Assembly (NCBI GenBank): GCA_015228935.1
Contig: JADGCO010000008.1
Coordinates: forward strand, 1 to 64,000
Direction: 5' to 3'
Length of the DNA: 64,000 bases
Source of the DNA: Magnetococcales bacterium
GTDB taxonomy: Bacteria > Pseudomonadota > Magnetococcia > Magnetococcales > DC0425bin3
The position numbers were made by a program, and so were the translations under genes. The notes under the pieces were generated by a model that saw only the letters and a program-made list of their open reading frames with translations, was not told the DNA's origin and did no database searches. Position 1 is the first letter of the stretch. Each line of letters opens with the position of its first letter. Of the stretch, positions 1 through 6,595 are shown one piece after another.

Positions 1-171
1 CAGGTCCGCATCACCATAACCATGACACGCCAAGATGGAGAACTTGTCCATCTGAGAAAAAGCAGCCGAGCAGAACCCCACCAGCAGGCCATTTACAATG
101 CTCTCGGTCTTCCTCATCACCCTGGCAAAACGCTGAAAACATCTCCTCTCCCAAATTCAGTCAAGATGTAG
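1..171 (+). CDS. C-terminal end of an unrecognised ORF, possibly a transposase
   Basis: The reading frame is open from the first base of the window to a TAG at 169-171, giving the last 56 residues of a protein whose start lies outside. The tail is basic and hydrophilic and contains the stretch IYNALGLPHHPGKTLKT. Short C-terminal ends of this kind (a small helix, then a proline/glycine turn) occur in some DDE transposases, for example IS1634-like ones, but too little is present to assign a family. No terminal inverted repeat is recognisable before the next gene. The identity is a guess; only the open frame is seen directly. Confidence 0.35.
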   Translation, partial: QVRITITMTRQDGELVHLRKSSRAEPHQQAIYNALGLPHHPGKTLKTSPLPNSVKM

Positions 172-311
172 TGCCATACTGAGACAAAAAACTTTAATAA
201 ACTATTGAAAGAAATCAGATTTTGCACTACATGTGACGAACATGGGTCAAGGAACTGAACAAACTGCAAAGTTCCCCAAACAGGCTCAACGGGAACAGGC
301 TTTTTCCGCAA

Positions 312-1316
312 TTGCCAGTGCGTTTCGCGCAAAAATATTCTCTGCGCCAGATCACGCACCTGGTTCTGCGTGGCATTGTGGTGGGAATTTTTCTGTCGGC
401 CTTGTGGTTTGCCCTGGGATGGGAGAATCCGGTTTCGCAATTGAAATCCATGGCCAAGCTTCCGACAACCTTCCCTCCACCTGTCAGCAATACAACAGAC
501 CAGGAAAAGGGGCAATCTGTTCCGTCTGCAAACCTTGCCATTTTGTCGTCAAGACCGCCCGCTGCCGAAGCCCAACCGGGGCCGGTATCAGCAACCCGGG
601 ACTCCGGGCATGTCACCACCCTGGTCCCAGCCTCTCTCCCGGCTCCCAGGATCCAGCCCGAACCAACCTCGGCAACCGAAAATCCCGTCTCCAACCCCCA
701 ACCAACCCCAAGCCTCTCCGCCTCGGGTACACAGCCTGAGTCAACCTCGGCAACCGAAAATCCCGTCACCAACCCCAAACCAGCCCCAATCCTGCCCGCA
801 TCGGATACACAGCCCGAACCAACCTCGGCAACCGAAAATCCCGTCTCCAACCCCATTCCAACCTCAGGCCTCTCCGCCTCGGCTACACAGCCTGAGCCAA
901 CCTCGGCAACCGAAAATCCCGTCTCCAACCCCATTCCAACCCCAGGCCTGTCCGCCTCGGGTACACAACCAGAATCGCCGGTAACCATTGCGAATCGAAA
1001 TCTTGGCGGGGCGACACAGACCATAACCAGACACATCAAGATACGCGGCATGCCCGATATTCAACCTGGACATTTTCTGGTCCTGATCGGAACCTATGCC
1101 AATCCTGAAACCCTGGAGTCCCGCCGCAAAAAAATTGTTGCCATCGGTATCCCGGTGCGCATCAGAAATGCAGAAATCCCTGGACAGACATTGACCCACC
1201 TCCAGGTAGGCCCCTTTTCAACCCGGCAGGACGCCCGGAAGGCAGCCGCGCTGATCCGGAAAAAAACCGGCCTGCCAGCCGAGGATCTCTATACCCGTTA
1301 CTATCTGACCGAATAG
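312..1316 (+). CDS. SPOR-domain membrane protein with a proline-rich repeat linker
   Basis: The predicted protein (334 residues from a TTG start) has one membrane segment at about residues 17-38, a long linker rich in Pro, Ser and Thr built from near-identical 26-residue units with the core TSATENPVSNP, and a C-terminal SPOR domain at about 250-330 (beginning near HFLVLIGTYANPETLE). SPOR domains bind denuded glycan strands of septal peptidoglycan, and bitopic proteins of this design usually sit at the division site. The linker would reach across the periplasm. The start is uncertain: there is no clear ribosome site before the TTG at 312, a GTG follows at 318, and another frame carries a plausible N-terminus from about 233. 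Confidence in SPOR is high; the exact N-terminus is not settled. Confidence 0.72.
   Translation: MPVRFAQKYSLRQITHLVLRGIVVGIFLSALWFALGWENPVSQLKSMAKLPTTFPPPVSNTTDQEKGQSVPSANLAILSSRPPAAEAQPGPVSATRDSGHVTTLVPASLPAPRIQPEPTSATENPVSNPQPTPSLSASGTQPESTSATENPVTNPKPAPILPASDTQPEPTSATENPVSNPIPTSGLSASATQPEPTSATENPVSNPIPTPGLSASGTQPESPVTIANRNLGGATQTITRHIKIRGMPDIQPGHFLVLIGTYANPETLESRRKKIVAIGIPVRIRNAEIPGQTLTHLQVGPFSTRQDARKAAALIRKKTGLPAEDLYTRYYLTE
654..965 (+). repeat. four 78-bp tandem repeats inside the SPOR gene
   Basis: Four head-to-tail units of exactly 78 bp start at 654, 732, 810 and 888, with a decayed fifth start at 966. Each encodes 26 residues of the periplasmic linker. The core GGCAACCGAA recurs at 671, 749, 827 and 905. 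Units are similar but not identical, so the array is not newly expanded. Copy number could change by in-frame slippage and alter linker length. Confidence 0.9.
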
Positions 1317-1467
1317 ATCCCGAGCTCCACTCCAACTGCAATGGCCGTACCGAACATGCCAACAAGATCGGGCACCACGGCATGATGGATCAAAATACAC
1401 TTTTCCGTGTGCCGGACCCTGCTGATACAAAATCCCAGAGCATGTTCACTCAGGAAATCCCGTGCTT

Positions 1468-2493
1468 TCAGTCGTGGCCGGATTCCGGGCGCAGGCGGGA
1501 GATGGCGTTGCCCAGGCTCAGGCCGGGGAATTCCCGATTGAGGCAGTAGAATCCGGCCAACAATTCGGGCACCAGGGAGGTGATGTGATAGAGGAGACCA
1601 AATACGGCCACCCGGGCCGCCATTTCCGGTGACTCCAGGGCACCGGCGGGCAGGGTGATGCTCAGGGAGAGATAGGCGACAAATTCATAGATGCCCATGC
1701 CGCCGGGGGCCGTGGGGATGGCAATGCCGACCGCAGTCAGAAAAATCAGCACAAAAGCGGTATGCAGGGGCGGAGCCGGCTGGAAACCCATGGCATGCAG
1801 GAGGGGCATGAAGGCGGTGACCAGGCACCCCCACATGAGGAGGGTTCCCAGCAGGGCACGGCCTGAATAACGCCAGTGGCCCAGGGTCTGGAATCCCTGA
1901 CTGATCCGCTCCAGCAATTCACCCACCTTGGCAGTCAGCGAACGCGGCAAGAGTGCCCCCAACAGGCGGTGCAAGAGCGAGCGGCTCCACAAAAACACCA
2001 GCAGGCCCACCACCAGGACCGCCAACATGCCACCACCCAGGATCAGGGATTTATCCAGCAGGTGGTGATGCAGACCCAGACCCAGAATGGCCACCGTCGA
2101 AATGGTCAACACCGAAAGAATGTCAAAGATGCGTTCCACCACGACGGTACCCAGAACGGTCACCCGACTGATGCCAATCTTGCGGCCCACCAGATGCGAG
2201 CGGATCAGCTCGCCCACCTTGCCGGGCAGCACCTGATCGACCAGGGTACCCAGGGAGATGCCGGAGAATACGGTCCACAAGGTGACCTCGCCGTGGACCG
2301 CCGTCAACAAGGCACGCCAGCGCCAGGCCTTGAAAAACAGGCTCAAACCCACCAGAACCGGCGTCAGCAACACCCATTCGAAGCGGGTCGATTGCAACAC
2401 GCTCCAGAGCGAACCAATCTCCACATTGCGAAACACCCAGTAGAACAGCAACAGGCTGAGAACCACCGGCAAGGCCTTGCGCAACCAGGACAT
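1468..2493 (-). CDS. flippase-like integral membrane protein (LPG synthase TM / UPF0104 family)
   Basis: This 341-residue protein is mostly hydrophobic, with about eight membrane spans. It carries hallmarks of the lysylphosphatidylglycerol-synthase transmembrane family (TIGR00374-like): FKAWRWRALL near residue 57, LVDQVLPGKVGELIRSH near 110, and a GIAIPTAPGGMGIYEF motif in the C-terminal half. Family members act in lipid or polyprenyl-linked glycan translocation, but substrates are rarely known. The gene starts 24 bp downstream of the radical-SAM gene's stop on the same strand, so the two are probably co-transcribed and may modify and move the same lipid. The ATG at 2493 lies just after a purine-rich stretch. 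Substrate not assignable from sequence. Confidence 0.75.
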   Translation of the reverse strand: MSWLRKALPVVLSLLLFYWVFRNVEIGSLWSVLQSTRFEWVLLTPVLVGLSLFFKAWRWRALLTAVHGEVTLWTVFSGISLGTLVDQVLPGKVGELIRSHLVGRKIGISRVTVLGTVVVERIFDILSVLTISTVAILGLGLHHHLLDKSLILGGGMLAVLVVGLLVFLWSRSLLHRLLGALLPRSLTAKVGELLERISQGFQTLGHWRYSGRALLGTLLMWGCLVTAFMPLLHAMGFQPAPPLHTAFVLIFLTAVGIAIPTAPGGMGIYEFVAYLSLSITLPAGALESPEMAARVAVFGLLYHITSLVPELLAGFYCLNREFPGLSLGNAISRLRPESGHD

Positions 2494-2517
2494 TCGAGTT
2501 TCCCTTTCCTGTTTCCG

Positions 2518-3981
2518 TTACCGAAAAAGTTTCAAAAAGCCGTTGAACTTGATCTTGAACTCATACCAGGAACGAATTCCCAACACACTGCGCACAATGT
2601 AGCTCGGGCGCATATAAAACCGTCGATAGGCCTGGCGTTGGAGGACGATCTGGCGTTGCACCGGGATATGTTCTTCCCAATGATCGACATGAAAGCCCGG
2701 TTTGGGATCCAGAACCCAGCGTTGCCAGCGGTCTCCGTCCACCAGACCTTTCTGGCGGGCCTCCTCGAAGAGGGCGGTATTGGGATAAAGGCTGAGAACG
2801 GAAACCTGGAAATAATCGGGGTTCAGGCGGTGGGCCAGGGCAAGATTGTGGCGAATATCGGCCTCGGTCCGCTCGAAAGGCAAGCCAATCATGAAATCGG
2901 CCACGGTCTTGATGCCCAGCTCGTGGCACCAGCGAAAAACCTGTTGGATCTGGGCAACGTTGGTCCCTTTTTTCAGGGCTTCCAGACCGGCGTCCGTGGA
3001 GGTTTCGACCCCGAAGGAGATCATGCGACATCCAGCCCGCCGGGCACGTTCCAGGGATTCCCGGGTGACGGTATTGACCCGCCCCCGAAAATCCCAGTGA
3101 AATTTCAGGCCCCGCCGTTCCACTTCGTCGCAAAACTCGATCACCTTGCGGGGTGATACATTGAACAGGTCATCGTAGAGGTGAATCTCTTCGTAGCCCA
3201 TGCCCAGACACACTTCCACCTCGTCAATGACATTGGCCGTCGAGCGTCGGCGATAACGTTTGTAGGGCACGTCACAAAAGGTGCATTGATAGGGACACCC
3301 CCGGCTGCTGATCAGGGTGGCCAACCGGTCACTGACACCGAGAATGCTGTGATAATCGATGTGGCGGATGAAACGGCGATCCGGAAAAGGAAGGGTATCC
3401 AGGTCCTCGGTATATCCCGGCATCACGCCCAGACTTCCCAGAAAGCGTTTGTCGTGGAAAACCCGTTCGCGCCAGGGCTGGATGGACTCCCGGGTATAGA
3501 CCCCCTGGATGGTGGTGATCTCTTTTCCCTCCTCCAGAGCCTTGACCAACTGCGTGAAGGCAACCTCACCCTCTCCCACGACGATGGAGTCAAACTCCGG
3601 CAATTGGGCCGCCTCGAAGGGAAAGGCAATGGGGTGATGCCCACCCAGGCAAATATGGGCCTTAGGGACCACAGAACGCACGGTACGCGCTGCCTGGATC
3701 ACATCGAGCAGGGAGATGGTAAAGCTCGTGATGCCCACCACATCCGGCTGAATGGCCCGCACCACCTCTGGCAAGGTCGCCTGGGTGATGCGTTCCCCGA
3801 TACAATCCTTGAAAAACAGCTCGTGGCCAGTGGAGTGTTCTTGCAGATAGGTCAGAACATAAAGCGCCCCAAGGGGTGGGAATGCGCCAAAATCATCGGC
3901 TTCAAGATACCCTTCCCCGGTTTCGTCGGGATATTCGACCACGGTGTTTTCATCGGGGGGATTGAGAATCAGGATTTTCAT
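2518..3981 (-). CDS. B12-binding-domain radical SAM enzyme
   Basis: The protein (487 residues) starts MKILILNPP, typical of the cobalamin-binding radical SAM group. An N-terminal Rossmann-like B12 domain (about 1-160, containing VVGITSFTISLLD and VVGEGE) precedes a radical SAM barrel with the cluster motif CPYQCTFC (CxxxCxxC) near residue 230. The ISFGVETSTDAGLEALKKG segment is also characteristic of the family. Relatives methylate unactivated carbons or form rings in hopanoid, chlorophyll and lipid pathways. The downstream flippase-like partner favours a lipid or lipid-linked substrate, but that is inference. The classical DxHxxG cobalamin motif is not evident, which is common in this class. 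Its 5' end is duplicated at 4704-4852. Confidence 0.82.
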   Translation of the reverse strand: MKILILNPPDENTVVEYPDETGEGYLEADDFGAFPPLGALYVLTYLQEHSTGHELFFKDCIGERITQATLPEVVRAIQPDVVGITSFTISLLDVIQAARTVRSVVPKAHICLGGHHPIAFPFEAAQLPEFDSIVVGEGEVAFTQLVKALEEGKEITTIQGVYTRESIQPWRERVFHDKRFLGSLGVMPGYTEDLDTLPFPDRRFIRHIDYHSILGVSDRLATLISSRGCPYQCTFCDVPYKRYRRRSTANVIDEVEVCLGMGYEEIHLYDDLFNVSPRKVIEFCDEVERRGLKFHWDFRGRVNTVTRESLERARRAGCRMISFGVETSTDAGLEALKKGTNVAQIQQVFRWCHELGIKTVADFMIGLPFERTEADIRHNLALAHRLNPDYFQVSVLSLYPNTALFEEARQKGLVDGDRWQRWVLDPKPGFHVDHWEEHIPVQRQIVLQRQAYRRFYMRPSYIVRSVLGIRSWYEFKIKFNGFLKLFR

Positions 3982-4046
3982 GGGGATTGCCGTCCTGCCG
4001 GAGTTCAGATGGCGAACATCCTAACCCAAACCCGGTTCCCTGACCA
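3897..4046 (-). repeat. original of a 150-bp segment duplicated at 4704-4852
   Basis: The first ~85 bp of the radical-SAM coding region and ~65 bp upstream of it recur at 4704-4852 in the same orientation. The match is close across the start codon and upstream region (AGGATTTTCATGGGGATTG on the plus strand in both) and looser further into the coding part. The parDE module lies between the two copies. Confidence 0.9.
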
Positions 4047-4088
4047 GTTTCCTGTTTCTCATGGCTGTAGCCAAAAAAATTGGCGTTC

Positions 4089-4394
4089 TCAATGCTGGTA
4101 TTCTGTTTCAAACAAAACATCCATATTTCTTGCCCCATGTAAAATGCGAACAACCTGAACACCATCATGTGTTTCACGATAAAAAATAACGTAGTCTCCA
4201 ACTGGAAAATAACGCAATCCAGGCGCGATGTCTGAACGTGATCGACCGAGACGTGGATTATCTGCCAATAGAATACATTTACTTTCGAAAGTCATGACCA
4301 GACGATCAGCCGCTTCTGGATTATCTTCGGCAACATATTGCCAGATCGACAACAGGTCATTTTCCGAAGCTTTTGTGCGAGTCAGTTTTGCCAA
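4089..4394 (-). CDS. parE: RelE/ParE-family toxin
   Basis: A 101-residue protein of the RelE/ParE superfamily. The N-terminal KASENDLLSIWQYVAEDNPEAA matches ParE helix patterns, the middle has NPRLGRSRSDIAPGLRYFPVG, and the C-terminal strands read DYVIFYRE and VVRILHGARNMD, the usual ParE ending. ParE toxins poison DNA gyrase; chromosomal ones stabilise loci or respond to stress. The start is a TTG with AAGGA about 8 bases upstream, 8 bp beyond the antitoxin stop, so expression is coupled to parD. The module lies between two copies of the radical-SAM gene's 5' end, suggesting insertion by a duplication event. Function rests on family resemblance and partner. Confidence 0.85.
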   Translation of the reverse strand: MAKLTRTKASENDLLSIWQYVAEDNPEAADRLVMTFESKCILLADNPRLGRSRSDIAPGLRYFPVGDYVIFYRETHDGVQVVRILHGARNMDVLFETEYQH

Positions 4395-4402
4395 GATATT
4401 CC

Positions 4403-4681
4403 TTATTCCTGGTTGCGTTCAGCGGCAAACCGTCGCCGTGCTTCCTGCAAAAGGTCTTCCATGCCAACAAACTGACCCGGGCCGCTCTCGATACCCTCCT
4501 GCCATTGTCGGCGAATTTCTTCGAACTTCTGCTGACGAACAGACCTTTTATTCATCCACTCCTGCAAGGCTTCAAGAACAACTTCGTCGCTGGAAGCATA
4601 TTCGCCATCGGCGATGGATTGGCGCACGACAGATGCCATCTCCTGGTTCAGAACAATGCTGATTGTTTCAACAGTTGTCAC
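4403..4681 (-). CDS. parD: ParD-like antitoxin
   Basis: A 92-residue antitoxin with an N-terminal ribbon-helix-helix region (TISIVLNQEMASVVRQSI, then GEYASSDEVVLEALQEW at about 27-43), the standard ParD DNA-binding fold. A charged C-terminal helix (RRQWQEGIESGPGQF and following) would wrap the toxin. It precedes parE by 8 bp, the standard antitoxin-first order. ParD dimers normally repress their own promoter together with ParE, which would lie just above 4681. Length and motif order are typical of the family. Confidence 0.86.
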   Translation of the reverse strand: MTTVETISIVLNQEMASVVRQSIADGEYASSDEVVLEALQEWMNKRSVRQQKFEEIRRQWQEGIESGPGQFVGMEDLLQEARRRFAAERNQE

Positions 4682-4703
4682 GATTGCACCTGAGCATGGG
4701 CCT

Positions 4704-4852
4704 CGGCCTCAAGATATCACTCCCCGGTTTCGTCAGGATATCCGATCACGGTGTTTCCATCGGGGGAGGTTGAGAATCAGGATTTTCATGGGGATTGCCG
4801 TCCTGCCGGAGTTCAGATGGCGAACATCCTAACCCAAACCCTGTTCCCTGAC
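4704..4852 (-). pseudogene. duplicated, frameshifted 5' fragment of the radical-SAM gene
   Basis: This ~149-bp copy of 3897-4046 holds the upstream region and start of the radical-SAM gene. It begins MKILILN as in the parent, but small indels shift the frame and a stop follows within about 20 codons. It is non-coding debris, though it may still carry the promoter or ribosome site. It lies upstream of parD with the same polarity, so it could drive the TA module. Similarity is visible by eye; the order of events is inferred. Confidence 0.85.
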
Positions 4853-4904
4853 CATCCCCCGAGATCAACCCGAAAAAAGGATTATTCGTGCGCCTGAGTT
4901 AAAA

Positions 4905-5240
4905 TCAGGCTTGCTTTTCCTGCAAAAGATTGGCGACCATTTCTGGATGGCTCTGAATTACCTGCAACAGGATTCGGGCAGGTCCTTCCGGTTTGCGTCT
5001 TCCCTGTTCCCAGTTTCTCACCGTTGCCAAAGAAAATTTGAACCGTTCGGCAAATTCCTGTTGGGTCAGGTGCAATTTTTGTCTGATGATCTGCACATTG
5101 ATATCGACAACCGGAACCTTGGTAATACGAACCCGGCTTTCGTCCCCCTGGATATAGGACAAAACATCATCCAAACCAGAGAGAATCATTTTATCTTGCT
5201 CGGTAACAAAATTTTCAGGATTTTCAGATGACATAGACAT
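4905..5240 (-). CDS. XRE-family HTH protein, HigA/NadS-like antitoxin
   Basis: The 111-residue protein has a C-terminal Cro/C1-type helix-turn-helix (LHLTQQEFAERFKFSLATVRNWEQGRRKPEGPAR, residues ~56-90) after an acidic N-terminus containing GLDDVLSYIQGD. This layout is typical of HigA/NadS-type antitoxins, normally encoded just after a RelE-type toxin. No toxin ORF lies directly upstream; the preceding gene (5383-5802) does not resemble RelE. It is therefore either an orphan antitoxin or a stand-alone regulator. The ORF extends to an ATG at 5240 and a second ATG follows two codons later, so the start may be either. Confidence 0.72.
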   Translation of the reverse strand: MSMSSENPENFVTEQDKMILSGLDDVLSYIQGDESRVRITKVPVVDINVQIIRQKLHLTQQEFAERFKFSLATVRNWEQGRRKPEGPARILLQVIQSHPEMVANLLQEKQA

Positions 5241-5262
5241 GGCAGCCCCCTAAACTTAATAA

Positions 5263-5301
5263 TTCTAAAAGCAGCATGGTTACAATACAGCAAGCTGCTT
5301 G
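5263..5301 (-). terminator. possible hairpin between two genes
   Basis: Read on the minus strand, AAGCAGC and GCTGCTTT flank an 18-base loop, followed by an A/T-rich run. It lies after the 5383-5802 gene and just above the HTH gene, so it could be a weak terminator or an operator for the HTH protein. The loop is long, so confidence is low. Confidence 0.3.
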
Positions 5302-5382
5302 GCTTTGTTTTTGTCTTCCAGGTTTGTCGCGTGATCTATACCACATAAATTTCTCCATTTTTCATTCAATATAGATAAAAAA

Positions 5383-5802
5383 CTACTTTTGCATAAAATC
5401 TTTCAAAAATTCATAAACAGCCTTAGCAATAACTCCCTTCGTAATTATGCCGGCATGTTTTTTAAAAGCACCGTATAATTTTTCGATCTTTTCAAAATAT
5501 TGTTTAATCCCCTCTTTCGCTTTATCACAAGATTCTACATTATTATCAGGCTTCAAAACAATTGAAAGCAAGAATATTTCGTCAAGAGTTTCTGAAACCA
5601 TATAGCCAATGAGTAATGGCCGTTGTTTACCCCACTCCATTATCAGTATTCCTTTGTGTTCAGAAGATTGCCCTCGCATTGGTTCACTGCCAAGAAGCAA
5701 ATACAGAGCTTCCTTTTCGTGGCCGCTCATCAGAATATCAACCTGTTTGGCGAATCCATCTGACTCGACAAACGTCACACTCTTGATTTCCTGGGTATTC
5801 AT
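5383..5802 (-). CDS. hypothetical protein, AT-rich gene
   Basis: An ORF of 139 residues with no family I recognise. It looks soluble: the N-terminal half is beta-rich (VDILMSGHEKEALYLLLG, GILIMEWGKQRPLLIGYMV) and the C-terminal half helical and lysine-rich (ending FLKDFMQK). The coding DNA is clearly more AT-rich than neighbouring housekeeping genes, suggesting recent acquisition. It lies upstream of the HTH antitoxin-like gene on the same strand, but about 140 bp and a possible hairpin separate them. The ATG at 5802 has GAGGAG about 10 bases upstream. Confidence 0.55.
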   Translation of the reverse strand: MNTQEIKSVTFVESDGFAKQVDILMSGHEKEALYLLLGSEPMRGQSSEHKGILIMEWGKQRPLLIGYMVSETLDEIFLLSIVLKPDNNVESCDKAKEGIKQYFEKIEKLYGAFKKHAGIITKGVIAKAVYEFLKDFMQK

Positions 5803-5986
5803 AAAGACTCCTCATTCTGTTGGATTGGAAAACATCATGCTTTTTTCTTGATTTTTCAGGTTACCAGGCAACCTGCCAAATTTTTGTACATTTTCCGGAT
5901 ACCATCAGGATGCAGGATAACGCCATTGGCTTACTAAGTCAATGGCGCACATGACCCAAAACAAAATAATTTCTACGCCCATAAAT

Positions 5987-6020
5987 AAAAGACCCCATTC
6001 TCACGGGAGGATGGGGTCAG
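5987..6020 (-). terminator. rho-independent terminator for the gene at 6043-6486
   Basis: On the minus strand, GACCCCAT (6018-6011) pairs with ATGGGGTC (5998-5991) around a 12-base loop and is followed by a T-rich tail (TTTTATTTA). It begins about 25 bp past the stop of the upstream gene, as expected for an intrinsic terminator. Confidence 0.8.
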
Positions 6021-6042
6021 GTGGGTGGCGGCGGTGGGCGGA

Positions 6043-6486
6043 TCAGACTTCGATGTTGACCGGTTCCACATTGGAAGCTGAGGTGGATGCTTGGCCATTG
6101 TGTTCGGAAGAGTCACCCCGTCGTCCATAGGTTGCCGAGTTGAGAAGAAACCGTTCGGTTGCCTGCCGGGTTTCCGCCATTTTTTTGCGGGATTCGGCTT
6201 CGAGTTTTTCCAGGTGCGAAGGTTCGGGTTTGGGTGCGCCGATATACTTTTCGCGACTCGATTTTTCCTCTGCCGATTGCTGCCCCTGGAGCTTTTCCCG
6301 CAAAGAGACCGTATCACCCGGAAAAGATCCCAGGGTACCTTGCGGAGCGGTCTGTTCTACATGGCGACTCTCCAATTCTTCGCCGTTGTTGGTGTTGATG
6401 TCACGGGTGGCGCGTTGCAGGGTGGCCTGTTCCTGCACGGTTCCCGCCGTCCCGAACCCGTTGACCCCTTGCATGAGCGTAAACAT
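6043..6486 (-). CDS. hypothetical hydrophilic protein
   Basis: A 147-residue hydrophilic protein of unknown function, rich in Glu, Gln, Lys and Ser. A helical stretch around residues 70-120 (HLEKLEAESRKKMAE) could form a short coiled coil. The ATG at 6486 is preferred over an upstream ATG at 6531 because AGGAGG lies 7 bases before it. No signal peptide or membrane span is visible. A clear terminator follows, so the gene is probably monocistronic. It shares a strand with the PilZ gene 110 bp upstream, but no functional link can be read. Confidence 0.6.
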   Translation of the reverse strand: MFTLMQGVNGFGTAGTVQEQATLQRATRDINTNNGEELESRHVEQTAPQGTLGSFPGDTVSLREKLQGQQSAEEKSSREKYIGAPKPEPSHLEKLEAESRKKMAETRQATERFLLNSATYGRRGDSSEHNGQASTSASNVEPVNIEV

Positions 6487-6595
6487 GGCACGCCTCCTGT
6501 TGATTGCCCCTTTCAACAGATTTATCGGCATCTGTTGGCAACGGGTTGAGAGAAAGGTCGTTTGATCCAGTACGAAGCTCTACAGGTATATCCCT

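Noticed and set aside
227-1051. Long frames on both strands over the SPOR gene
   Set aside because: They are forced open by the 78-bp GC-rich repeats; only the frame ending in a SPOR domain resembles a protein.
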